Shown one piece after another: positions 46,831 to 58,295 of a stretch of DNA of 64,000 bases (its first letter is position 1; each line of letters opens with the position of its first letter). A program made the translations under genes and the position numbers. The notes under the pieces were generated by a model. The model made no database searches. It had not been told where the DNA came from and was given only the letters and a program-made list of their open reading frames with translations. The DNA is from Budorcas taxicolor (Eukaryota; Chordata; Mammalia; Artiodactyla; Bovidae): the NCBI RefSeq assembly GCF_023091745.1, contig NC_068934.1:20864434-20928433 (forward strand), read 5' to 3'.

Positions 46831-48769
46831 TTATTTTCATCTCAAAACTTTCGTCCAGGATCTACCCACTTTTGTTTTCCCTCCTGCCTCAATGTGCATG
46901 ATTTTCCACCCTCTGCTCTATTTCCTTCTGACGTGCCCAACCTCAGGGGTTAGAAGGCATTAGGAATGCCCCATGTCGGTTAAAAGACTTCTCTCTCACT
47001 CTTTATAAAAACCTCAGCTTACTTCATGGCTGTAAATGCTGTAGCTATGCTAAAGGCTCTTAATACACATAGGAATTGTTCCCAGAATTCAACTTTTGTA
47101 GGGAAGTGACTACTGGCATCTTCACTTGGACGTGTAAATCGTTTGTAAAATGTGGAAAGTTCCAAAACAAATGACTGAATGCCCTGCTTCCTCCAAACCT
47201 AGCGGCTTTTCTCTCACTATTCCTCCTCTGGACATAATACCAACAACTTATAGTTACTCAGATCAAAAAAGAAAACCTTTATAGTCTCCCAAAAGGAGCC
47301 AAAATATTACAGTGACTCTCTGAACCCAGGCTTGAGTTCTCTTTCAAATTTCTCTTGAAGAGAGAAAGATCATTAACACTTACAAACAGTACTTCAGTGA
47401 AGAGAAATTTATGAAAAAGAGAACATGACTGAAGATTCAGATTGAGGGTCCTTTACAGTAGACCATTTGAAATTGGAAATTAAATAATCACATGGGCTCC
47501 ATTAAGGCAAAATCATAATCACATCCATCCATTCAGAAGTCTTAACCAGACTCAGGAGATGCTCCAAGTGAGGTCAGATGGAGCCAACACTTATAGAGAT
47601 CACCCTCTTCAAGAGAAGCTATTTTTTGAAGAGAATTTAAAAAGTTAGCTGAGATCCATACTACCCTTAATGGACTCTTTGTGATCCTGGGGGCAATGTG
47701 ACCTATTTAGCCAGGCACTTTAAAGCTTATAGGACAGATCACACTGGAAAGACTCAGTCTGGCCATCCACCAGTCACTATTCCTTGGTGAAGGTTGAAAG
47801 AATGGAAATCAATTTTCCTTATTAAGGAAAGTTTTATAAGAAAGAAGAATATGTCAAGCACAGGTGTCCTCTGCTTTTTGAAACTTTGCTTCATGCCACT
47901 TTGCTTTTATACAAGACCTAGATTGGTACTTGTTTTCATTAACCAAAAGAAATTTGAAGAGGGTTTTGGCTTAGTAAAGGTATAAAGCAAGTAAACCACA
48001 TTCAGTATTTGTTTTGCCGGGAGCTCTTATAGAAGCAGGGCATACCCCATAAATAAGTGGCATCGCCAAGCTCCTTCTCAGGAACTATACTCAGCATATC
48101 AGTATCATGTCACCAGAGCTTTAATCTATGTCTCTGAGCATCTGTACTTTATTACAATTTATTTTGTGCATCTTTTATCAAGCAATTACTTTATAATTGC
48201 TTCCGCGCTCTAGACCATTCCAGCTCACAAAAGTTTTCATAGAAATGCTGTACCTTCAGACAGTGGGAAACCTATATTTAATTATGCATGTTCTTCCAGT
48301 ATTTTACCTTTCCTCAAATTTTAAGTAGCTTTTCAGGCTTTATGCTGGGTTATATCAAAATTATAAGAGATAAGTGACAGGAAGGGAAACACATTTGAAA
48401 CCCTAATGATGAGTGAAAATTAATTCCTCACTGGTTGGTTGGAAAATATTTGGAGGGATCCATTAACAAATAAACATATCTTGTAGGATATTTCTTGCTC
48501 AGCTGACTTAGCAGGGTAGGACAATTTGAAAGCAGTCATTTTAATTTATTCATAGTGCCCTTATAGTTTCAATTTCTAGTATCTACATTGTTTGCAGGAT
48601 TATTACTAGATTCTGGCCCAGAGCCCCCGCTGTGGACTCTCACACTTTCGTATCTGGCTCCTTCACCGTGGTGCATTTACTCACAGAGGATTGCAATTCC
48701 ACTTATGCTTTAGCTTCTGGAAGTCACCTCCCATCTCAGGTTGAGCATATATGCCCATATAAATTATCA
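46831..48769. other. Unassigned sequence, perhaps including an old unnamed repeat
   Basis: No gene recognised. 47870-48480 (ttgcttcatgccactttgc; tacttgttttcattaaccaaaag; caggctttatgctgggt) gives the impression of a dispersed ancient repeat, but I cannot name a family. Confidence 0.4.
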
Positions 48770-48965
48770 CTGTGGCTCTGATAGTAATGAACCCGCCTGC
48801 AATGTGGGAGATCTGGGTTTGATCTCTGGGTTGGGAAGATCCCCTGGAGAAGAGCATGGCAACCCACTCCAGTGTTCTTGCTTGGAGAATCCCCATGGAT
48901 GGAGGAGACTGGCGGGCTACAGTCCATGGGGTCACAAAGAGTTGGACATGACTGATCAACTAGGC
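48770..48965 (+). mobile_element. Bov-tA SINE, 5' end clipped
   Basis: Begins inside the A box (tggctctgatagtaatg), keeps the B-box region gggtttgatctct, full body to gacatgactgatcaac. Confidence 0.9.
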
Positions 48966-49099
48966 ACAGTACATATGTAATCTAACTCGTGTCTTAGTTT
49001 CACAGTATGTTTAAAGGCTGTTCATGTAAATTATTGGATGATACTGGCTACACACACCAGAGTAGGCTGAATTATTTTATAACTAATCCTCTGAATTTA

Positions 49100-49116
49100 C
49101 TATATATATATGTATA

Positions 49117-49147
<31 letters not shown>

Positions 49148-49161
49148 TAAAATATGTATAT
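49100..49161. repeat. (TA)n/(CA)n compound microsatellite
   Basis: Alternating TA with interruptions followed by a short CA stretch; directly abuts the next SINE. Confidence 0.92.
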
Positions 49162-49374
49162 GGGCTTCCCTGATGACTCAGACAGTAAAGAATCTGCCTG
49201 CAATGCAGGAGACTCAGATTCAATCCCTGGATCAGGAAGATCCCCTGGAGAAGGGAATGGCTACCAACTCAAGTATTCTTGCAGAGAATTCCAAGGATAG
49301 AGGAGCCTGGTGGGCTATAGTCCATGAAATTGCAAAGAGCTGGACACGACTGAGTGACTAACACACACACACAC
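49162..49374 (+). mobile_element. Bov-tA SINE with (AC)n tail
   Basis: gggcttccctgatgactcag head, B box agattcaatccct, full body, then a perfect (AC)n run at 49361-49374 that has grown from the tail. Confidence 0.94.
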
Positions 49375-49379
49375 ATATG

Positions 49380-49505
49380 AGAGATAGAAGAACAACAAAG
49401 GGAAGGAGGACGAGAAGGGAGAGGTGGAGATGGAGGGAAGGAAAGGAGGGAGAAGGGGAGCGGGAGAAAGAAAGGATCAGGGAGGCAGAGAAACTGGGGA
49501 GGCTG
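49380..49505 (+). repeat. Polypurine tract
   Basis: About 125 bp almost entirely A and G on the plus strand (units such as ggaaggaaaggagggagaagggg), with few interruptions. Confidence 0.9.
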
Positions 49506-50666
49506 AAAAATTAGATTTTTAATCTAGGGAAAAAACTTTTTAGTAGTGCTAATTAGATGATATTGAAGGATGATGTTAGCAAGAAACAATTTGCAACCAC
49601 GTGAAATAAAGGGATGAATAGTTACAACTAGCAGGTTCCATACAAGGATAAACATGTAAATATATGTGCAGTCGACAGAAATGTAAAAAGTGGGTAGGTG
49701 TCTAGGCTTGTAAAGACAAGAGAAGAGCAGGTTTGGGAATGTTGAACTGAAGATGCTCTTCAGCAAATTAAACAGCAAATCATTTCTGTTTCAGTGGTAA
49801 ACACGAATCTGGCATTAAGATAAGAATTAGGTTACAGAAATAAAAGTCATACTAGAGAAGATAAGTGAAGCATGGCATTTGTGCAGAAGGAAGCTGGCAT
49901 AGCCCACAATGAATTCTCAAAGGTGAAAAGGGTTGGCATAGCAAGTGGAGAAAGGTAGTTCAAAGGCAGTCCATTGAACAATGATGGAATGAAGACAGAT
50001 GGTTTGTTAGAACTGTTTCCTCCAACCAGCTTGTCTCTTTAAAATGCTTGGTGGTGGGGGCCATGGGTACTACATACCCACCTTGAATAGCAAGGTTCTT
50101 AAGGGGGAAAGCATGAGATTAAAATTTATATATATATGTGTGTGTATGTGTAGTTTGATATTTTGGCTAAAATAAAAAAAGGCAAAATAATTGAAGCAAT
50201 TAAACTCAAAACAACAGTATCTTGAGATAAAATAAAACAAAAAAGGAGCTCAATAACTTAATTAGAGAAACTTAGATAATAGCATAAGCCACATACCCAA
50301 ACTGGTACTGATTTTTGTTTGTCTCCGTGTGAGTGATTTGCAATTAGTGAAATGTTTAGAGTATATAATTACATTTATCTTTATTTCATCAAGTTGAAAG
50401 CAATCTATGTTTTCATCAGAGAAAATAATTTCCAGAACTTCCCTGGGATTGTGATGTATTGGTTAGGCACTTATCCTTTGGAAAAACAATGCTATTAGCT
50501 TTCCATGATTTTTTATTCAGTAGGAATTTTCTTTTTTACTCATATAATTAGTGGCTACACTTCAAGTCCTCATAACTTTATCTCCCTATAAATTTATTAA
50601 TTTATTTTACCAATTTAAAATAAAACAAACCTTAGTGATTAAAGGTAGAAATGTAAAGCAATGTGC
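49506..50666. other. Unassigned AT-rich sequence
   Basis: TA/TG tract near 50129-50152. A decayed tRNA-SINE-like string at about 50436-50490 (acttccctgggattgtg) is too weak to call. Confidence 0.4.
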
Positions 50667-50674
50667 TTGAATTT

Positions 50675-50908
50675 GCATGTGTGCGTGCTAAGTCACTTCA
50701 GGCCTGTTCAAGTCTTTGGGACCCTATGGACCAAATCTCGCCAGGCTTCTCTGTCCGTGGGTTTCTCCAGGCAAGAATACTGCAGTGGGTTGCTGCGCCT
50801 TCAACCAGGGGGTCTTCCTGATCCAGGGATCGAACACCCCCGTTTCTTACGTCTCTTGCATTGGCAGGCAGGTTCTTTACCACTCGCGCCAACTGGGAAG
50901 CCCCGCGT
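50675..50908 (-). mobile_element. Bov-tA SINE
   Basis: gctaagtcacttcaggcctg tail, body, B-box complement gggatcgaacacccc, A-box complement accactcgcgccaactgg. An 8-bp repeat ttgaattt at 50667-50674 and 50909-50916 fits a target duplication. Confidence 0.92.
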
Positions 50909-50916
50909 TTGAATTT

Positions 50917-51940
50917 ACTGGGGGCTAAATGCATTAAATAATGTCGGAAGATGCAGGAAAAATCTCAAACTGAAGGAACAGCTGCAAAGGCCCTTGAGTG
51001 AGGATGAACTTAGCATATTCATGAAACAAAAAGAGAAAGTCACAATGAGCACGGAAAGGTATAGAAAGAAATAAGATGGGAAACAATTGCTCATGAGGCT
51101 TTTGGCCCACCTTTTTACTTTTTTCCTTTGCTGGGGCAAAAGAGAAGCACAAACCATACACACACATCTCATAAAAACCCAAACTGTAGAATACATAACC
51201 CCTTCTCCCAGAACTGAATTAAAACTGCAAAGGCTCTGGGTAAGAAAACAGTTAATAGTGCCATGTATTCATATGTAATTTAAAACAACAAAGGCTAAAC
51301 TATAAAATGAGTGTATGGAAGTCTAACAAAACACTATTGTTTCTCATGACTACTACAGCATCTACTCAAGTGTTCATCTGATTCTCATTTCTTCATTTGT
51401 TTCCTGATAACATAACCATAATAAAACTGTTGGGAGCACAATGCCCTATGAAATACTTGCTTTCCCAACTACCTTGCACGTTGGAAGAAACATCAGACAC
51501 AAATATGGCCAATGAAACACCAGGAAAAGTCTTATGAAAACCTTTCATAGGAGAAAAGTAAGAGAAGTGATTGGTACCCTGCACATTAAACCACTTTTTC
51601 TTCTTTGAGCATGAACATGATGATGTCTGTAGAAGTCATCTGGCATGAGATTACAAAAGAGAAGAGCAGAGGTTCAAATTCTAATATGGTGAAACATACA
51701 GATGGAAAATTCTGATGGTATCACTGACCTGCTGTACCAATACCATTAACAATAAATCTCCTGATTTGTTTAGATGAGAATTTTTAACCTAAGACCTTGT
51801 TGGTTGGACTTTCTGTCATGTATAATTGAAAAAAAAGTACATTAATATAGATTTTAAAAACCAATAAAATGAATTGTCATAAAGGTCTGACGTTTTCTTG
51901 TTTTGAAAATCAAATATTACAATTCCAGTTATGCTTTATT
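50917..51940. other. Unassigned sequence
   Basis: About 1 kb without recognised content. ORFs over 50915-51278 are short and without domains. Confidence 0.45.
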
Positions 51941-52132
51941 AACTGGCTCAGACAGTAAAGAACTTGCATGCAATGCTGAAGACCCAGGTTTGATCCCTGG
52001 GTCAGGAAAATCCTCGGGAGAAGGGAATAGCAACCTACTCCAGTATTATTGCCTAGAAAATTCCATGGACAGAGCAGCCTGGTGGCTACAATCCATGGGC
52101 TCACAAAGAATCGGATGTGACCGAGCGACGAA
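51941..52132 (+). mobile_element. Bov-tA SINE, 5' end clipped
   Basis: aactggctcagacagtaaag A box, aggtttgatccctgggtc B box, full body to gaccgagcgacg. Confidence 0.92.
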
Positions 52133-52244
52133 TGTACAAAGCCACACATTTTTAAATGGACACAGTGCTTGCGCTCAGAGGTCAATAGACCTGAACACAG
52201 AAAACAGTATTGACTCAGCTCTTAGGAGCCAAACTAAGTCCTTA

Positions 52245-52395
52245 GATCTAGATCGATACAATTACCTCAGCAACACTATGAGGCTGGTGCTATTACAATT
52301 CACATTTTCCAGAAGAACCAGAGGTTCAGAATGTGACCAGTCCAAGGCCACAGGGGTGTAATGAACTGGATTTGAATCCAGGTTTGTCTTCCACC
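52245..52395 (-). repeat. MIR SINE
   Basis: cagcaacactatgaggctggtgctatta, cagaggttcagaatgtgaccagtccaagg and tggatttgaatccagg follow reverse-complement MIR. Confidence 0.75.
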
Positions 52396-53084
52396 AGGGA
52401 GCCTGCTTTTAATAATTGCTTGGTATAGCGTCCGCCTCCTAAAATGAATGAGTCATTTGATTTTAAAGTTTCAATGGACCAAATTAGTGAAAGTTTATGT
52501 ACACATTATTTTTTATGGAAAAAAGAGAAAAAGAGAATGGCTAAAGATACACACACAAAATTAAAATATTCAAGTTATATGTTCTTGTTTACTTTTTGAA
52601 GCTGTCTACCTAACTATTCCTTAATACTCTCTCAAGAAACAACTGTAATAGCATACCAAAATGCCAAATATTAGCATCATGGAAATTGGAAACAGCCAAG
52701 TAATATATATATATATTTTAATTTCTGTGAAAGCTATTTTAAGGAAAGTGCTGACTGTTAATAGACAAAGCTAGCAGGTATTCTGCTAATTAGGTAAACT
52801 GGACACAGCACACTTCTGCTTGCTTTGGAACCTGAAATTTCCAGAGATATTTGAACACAAGGATGGCAACAAATGTTCCTCTTGAGCTAAAGGTTCCCCA
52901 ACACTACAGCCTAATTCCAATGCCCTGGGTACCCAAGAAACCCCTGATAATCTGCATTTTAAAGAAAGGTGAGTGACTACAGTTCTGCATCGTATAATTA
53001 GGCAAAGAACCAATTTGAAAAGAAAAGGACCATTAAACAAATGAGATACTTGTGGTATACTATAGTAATTTAGAAAAGCATCAG
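52396..53084. other. Unassigned sequence
   Basis: Short (TA)n at about 52704-52718; nothing else recognised up to the BovB. Confidence 0.4.
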
Positions 53085-54391
53085 AAGAAAGGCATTGCCA
53101 AAGAATGCTCAAACTACTGCACAATTGCACCCATCTCACACTCTAGTAAAGTAATGCTCAAAATTCTCCAAGCCAGGCTTCAGCAATACGTGAACCGTGA
53201 ACTTCCAGATGTTCAAGTTGGTGTTAGAAAAGGCAGAGGAACCAGAGGTCAAATTGCCAACATCCACCAGATCATGGAAAAAGCAAGAGAATTCCAGAAA
53301 AACATCTATCTCTGCTTAATTGACTATGCCAAAGCCTTTGACTGTGTGGATCACAATAAACTGTGGAAAATTCTTCAAGAGATGGGAATACCAGACCACC
53401 TGACCTGCCTCTTGAGAAATCTGTATGCAGGTCAGGAAGCAACAGTTAGAACTGGACATGGAACAACAGACTGGTTCCAAATCAGAAAAGGAGTAGGTCA
53501 AGGCTGTGTATTGTCACCCTGCTTATTTAACTTATATGCAGAGTACGTCATGAGAAATGCAGGGCTAGAAGAAGCACAAGCTGGAATCAAGACTGCAGGG
53601 AGAAATATCAATAACCTGAGATATGCAAATGACACCACCCTTACGGAAGAAAGTGAAGAGGAACTAAAAAGCCTCTTGATGAAAGTGAAAAGAGGAGAGT
53701 GAAAAAGTTGGTTTAAAGCTCAACATTCAGAAAATGAAGATCATGGCATTCAGTCCCATCACTTCATGGTAAATAGATGGGGAAACAGTGGAAACGGTGT
53801 CAGACTTATATTTTGTTAGGTTCCAAAATCACTGCAGATGGTGATTTCAGCCATGAAATTAAAAGGCACTTACTGCTTGGAAGGAAAGTTATGACCAATC
53901 TAGATAGCATATTAAACAGCAGAGACATTACTTTGCCAACAAAGGTTCATCTAGTCAAGGCTATGGTTTTTCCAGTAGTCATGTATGGATGTGACAGTTG
54001 GACTGTGAAGAAAGATTCAAAAGATTCTTTTGAACTTTGGTGTTGGGGAAGACTCTTGAGAGTCCCTTGGACTGCAAAGAGGTCCAAGCAGTCCATCCTA
54101 AAGGAGATCAGTCCTGGGTGTTCACTGGAAGGACTGATGCTGAAGCTGAAACTCCAGTACTTTGGCCACCTCATGCGAAGAGTTGACTCATTGGAAAAGA
54201 CTCTGATGCTGGGAGGGATTGGGGGCAGGAGGAGAAGGGGGCGACAGAGGATGAGATGGCCGGATGGCATCACCGACTCGATGGAGATGAGTTTGGGTAA
54301 ACTCCGCGAGTTGGTGATGGACAGGAAGGCCTGGCGTGCTGCAATTCATGGGGTTGCAAAGAGTTGGACACGACTGAGTGACTGAACTGAA

Positions 54392-54394
<3 letters not shown>
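53085..54394 (+). mobile_element. BovB LINE, 5'-truncated copy
   Basis: Starts at the RT domain (gaaaggcattgccaaagaatgc) and ends at gactgaactgaactga, directly followed by a long (AT)n. Well-preserved sequence over both readable halves. Confidence 0.94.
53088..54385 (+). pseudogene. BovB ORF2 remnant with a mutated catalytic box
   Basis: 53052-53702 is open for 216 codons; from residue 13 it is BovB RT, including LIDYAKAFDCVDHNK and GCVLSPCLFNLYAEY. The catalytic box reads YAND at 53622-53633 (GAT to AAT), losing one metal-binding Asp. A one-base insertion in gaaaagagg near 53692 shifts frame. The C-terminal domain is open again at 53777-54385, ending in the usual RTRLSD. The upstream in-frame ATG belongs to flanking DNA. 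Confidence 0.93.

Positions 54395-54455
<61 letters not shown>
54395..54455. repeat. (AT)26 microsatellite with T run
   Basis: A perfect AT run from 54395 to about 54446, then T9-10. It begins exactly where the BovB terminus ends. Confidence 0.97.
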
Positions 54456-54459
<4 letters not shown>

Positions 54460-54511
54460 CCAGTGGAAAGGGTAAAAATGTGGAGATTAACATCTGACTA
54501 TCATTGTCTAT

Positions 54512-54909
54512 AAAGAAAGATGAGCACCAAAGAATTGGTGATTTTGAAATGTGGTGTTGAAGACTCTTGAGAGTCCCTTGGACTGCAAGGAGATCCAACC
54601 AGTCTGTCCTAAAGGAGATTAGTCCCAAATATTCATTGGAAGGACTGATGTTGAAGCTGAAACTCCAATACTTTGGCCACCTGATGCAAAGAGCTAACTC
54701 ATTTGAAAAGACCTAATGCTGGGAAAGATTGAGGGCTGGAGCAGAAGGGGATGACAGATGATAAGACGGTTGGATGGCATTACCGATTCAATGGACATGA
54801 GTTTGGGTAGTCTCTGGGAGTTGGTGATAGACAGGGAGGCCTGGCATGCTGCAATCCATGGGGTTGCAAAGATTTGGACAAGACTGAGTGACTGAACTGA
54901 ACTGAACTG
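54512..54909 (+). mobile_element. BovB 3'-end fragment, separate insertion
   Basis: From aaagaaagatgagcacc to gactgaactgaactg, flanked by a perfect 13-bp duplication tatcattgtctat at 54499-54511 and 54910-54922. Older wording than the copy just left of it (caaatattcattggaaggactg), so the two are independent events. Confidence 0.95.
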
Positions 54910-54922
54910 TATCATTGTCTAT

Positions 54923-56991
54923 GGCCATTCTCTTTGAAAATACATTTTCTTTTTCCTCTCAAATTTGTGACAGGCATAAATAGTCTGGTAGTAAGCTGAG
55001 AATGCAGACTATTATTGGACACAATGTCAGCATGCTACACAGAATTAACACTATATATAAATAGGCTTGGCATTTAGAAGAAAAAAATTAATTAGAGCTA
55101 GAAAAATAAAAAGACACAAGAAAAGAAAGATACCAAAACACAGATTAAAATCACAAGTCTATGAAGTGATTTCCAATAAATAGTCACTACCCCTGAATCT
55201 TCGGTCCAAGACAAATATATGTATGCTGTATTTTTTCAATTGTTTTGTATTGTTTAATCTTAAAACTTCGGTAGCAATTATGTATTTCACTTTTGATGTT
55301 TTATTTGTACTTGGTTCTAGCAAGATTTTACTGAAGTGACAAAAAAATAAAAGAGGGGCCCAAACCAAACTAAAAAAAAAAGAATCAAGAAATTTATATA
55401 CTGACACAGTCAAGACCTATCTTCCATTCTGATTTAGTCTTCTGTAATTAATACCTGTTGATCTGGCTACTCAAACACTAGTGTCAATGTTCATGCCTAT
55501 CTATCCCCTTCTTCCATTTGCTTTGTGATCTGCATGTAAGGTAAAAAAAAATGTGCATAAAACAAACAATTTACTGCAAGTCATCTTGTTACCATTTTAG
55601 CCATCCATTCTAGCTGCATCCATGTGATTTGGGTGTCTGACTTGGGAAAGGGGAGAGTATGTATGTGCAGCATTCTCCTTGATGCAATATGAAGAGGAGG
55701 AGAATAACAGATGAAGATTTACCCTTCACTGCACAACTGCCAAGAGCATCTGAGTGTGCTATACTGAAGATCCCAGGAAAAGCAAATTGTTCAGGGCTCA
55801 CACTCATGCTCTTCTTATAGCCCTTATCTGAAAGTTGCACTTGCTCGTGTATAAGCAGGCTTAACAGCCAGCAAGTGACATTGTAGTAACACAGGAAAGA
55901 GCCAAAAATCTCTTTCATCCACAGAAGACAATGGGAGGGTTGGCTGCAAAGTATGTAAATCTAGGGTTTTGCACATTTTATTTTCAGAGGAAAGCAGAAG
56001 GAAGTGGCATTATTTTGCCTAAATACTCAGTCCTAGGATGGGAGTGACTGAAATCTATACAAGAGATGACTAGCTATGGAGGACAAATGTAAAAACTGCC
56101 TCCATATTTGGGAATAGTGCCATGTGGAAGAAGAAAAACAATTCATCTTATGTGGCCCTTTGAGTTCAGACTGATTTGGTAGCAACTGTATAAGCAGAGA
56201 ACAATTACAGTATGGACTGTAATAAAAATACTTTTTTAATTACAATTATCCCAAAGTGAAATGTGCAACTGTGAGAAACATAGACTTTCCTATCACTGGA
56301 GGTATTCAGCAAGACTCTCCAACAAAAACTCTGTACAGATGTCCCATTTTAGATGTCTTTTCCAACAATTAATGAGTAATTTGTGTACTAAGTATGAAAT
56401 AAGAATAACACGACTAATCTACCTTCTCCCACCTGCCCTACAAAACAAGTGCTTAGGAGTTGTTCAGGATCATTTGACCAACCTTTTTATTGACTATTCA
56501 CTGGCTCTCAAGGTCAATGAGTAGGGCCCGTGTAATTGGCATGAGGTAGGAAGAAGTTTTAAAGATTACCAAAATCTGCATTGTGCATTAGCAAAAAAAT
56601 GAACACATCCCTACTGGTATTCATGTGGGGCTTGTATCTTTGTTTTGTAGTCTAACAGAAATAACCAGTTCCCAGTTCTGGCCTTACCAAAATTCTTATA
56701 CATACGGAGCTCTTTTCATTTCTCTATTGCAAATCAATCATCACATTTCCTGCTTTTAATTTTGAAATATTTCTGAAATCTTGCACATTAATCATCTTTC
56801 ATTCTGTATATCCAATTCTAATAATTTAGGCTGTCATCATAATTTATCTAGACTTTAGCCATTCAGAATTCTTTTGATCACCCCACTGTGTAAGTATGAT
56901 GTTTAAATTCAACTATGAGCATATCATCTTCTCACATAAAACCATTTAATGGTTCCCAACTTTCCACTGTAGGGGAACAAAACTTGACACT
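54923..56991. other. Repeat-poor unassigned interval
   Basis: About 2 kb with no recognised BovB, SINE, L1 or LTR. ORFs at 55159-55413, 55610-55918 and 56261-56524 lack recognisable domains. May include conserved noncoding DNA; I cannot test this. Confidence 0.45.
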
Positions 56992-58295
56992 TTGTTGTTC
57001 AATTGTTAGGTCGTGTCTGACTCTTTGGGATTCCATGGACTATAGCATGCCAGGCTTCCCTGTCCTTCACTATCTCCAGAGAGTGCTCAAACTCATGTCC
57101 ATTGAGTCAGTGATGGCATCCAACAACCTTATCCTTTGTCATCCCTTTCTCCTTTTGCCTTCTATTTGATCCAGCATCAGGGTCTTTTCCAATGAGTTAG
57201 CTCTTTGTAGAAGGTGGGCATAGTACTGGAGCCTCAGCTTCAGCATCAGTCCTTCCAATTAATATTCAGGACTGATTTCCTTTAGGATTGACTGGTTTGA
57301 TCTCCTTGTTGTCTATGGGATCTCCTTGTTGTCTCTTCACCAGTATGACAATTTGAAACCATGAATTCTTTGGTGCTCAGCCTTTGTTATGGTCCATCTC
57401 TCACATCCATACATGACTACAGACCTTTGTCAGCAATGAGGCAGCTGCCTTTTAATAGGTTGTTTAGGTTTGTCATAGCTTTTCTTCCAAGGAGTATTTA
57501 ATTTCAAGGCTGCAGTCACCATTTGCAGTGATTTTGGAGCCTCCCAAAATAAATACTGTCACTGTTTTCACTTTTTCCCCTTCTATTTGCCATGAAGTAA
57601 TGGGCCCAGGTGATATGATCTAAAGTTTTTTGAATGCTGAGTTTTAAGCCAGCTTTTTCACTCTCCTCTTTCACCATCATCAAGAGGCTTTTTAGTTTTT
57701 TCTGCCATTAGAGAGGTATCATCTGCTTATCTGAGGTTGTTGATGTTTCTCCCAGTAATCTTGATTCCAGCTGTGCTTTATCCAGACCAGCATTTTGCAT
57801 GATATACTCTGTATAGAAGTTAAATAAGCAGGGTGACTGTATGCAGCCTTGACGTACTCCTTTCCCAATTTGGAACCAGTCCATTGTTCCATGTCCAGTT
57901 CTAAGTGTTGCTTCTTGATCTGCATACAGGTTTCTCAGGAGGTAAGATGGTCTGGTAGTCCCATCTCTTTAAGAATTTTCCAGTTTGTTGTGATCCACAC
58001 AGTCAAAGGCTTAAGTGCAGTCAATGAAGCAGAAGTAGTTGTTTTTCTGGAATTCCCCCTCTTTCTCTATGATCCAATAGATGTTGGCAATTTTATCCCT
58101 GGTTCTTCTCCCTTTTCTAAATCCAGCCTGTACATCTGCAAGTTCTTGGTTCACATACTATTGAAGTCTCGCTTGAAGGGTTTTGAACTTTACTTTGTTA
58201 GCGTGTGAGATGAGAGCAACTATATGGTAGACTGAACTTTCTTTGGCATTGCCCTTCTTTGGGCTTAGAATGAAAACTGATGTTTCCTCATCATT
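56992..58295 (-). mobile_element. Old BovB LINE copy
   Basis: Left end tgttgttcaattgttaggtcgtg is the older BovB terminus; RT sequence continues to about 58295. Many substitutions and a 20-bp tandem duplication at 57299-57334. No target duplication seen. Confidence 0.92.
57000..58290 (-). pseudogene. BovB ORF2 remnant, RT box destroyed by nonsense
   Basis: Minus-strand RT blocks are recognisable but scattered over frames. In the RT frame the YADD codons at 57718-57729 read TAA-GCA-GAT-GAT, so the Tyr codon has become a stop. The stretch at 57330-57480 lacks part of the C-terminal domain. Confidence 0.85.

Noticed and set aside
50436..50490. Decayed CHR-type SINE head (acttccctgggattgtg)
   Set aside because: Too short and too diverged to separate from chance.
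53052..53702. 216-codon ORF with an ATG as an expressed protein
   Set aside because: The ATG lies in flanking DNA; the body is BovB RT with a mutated YADD box and a downstream frameshift.
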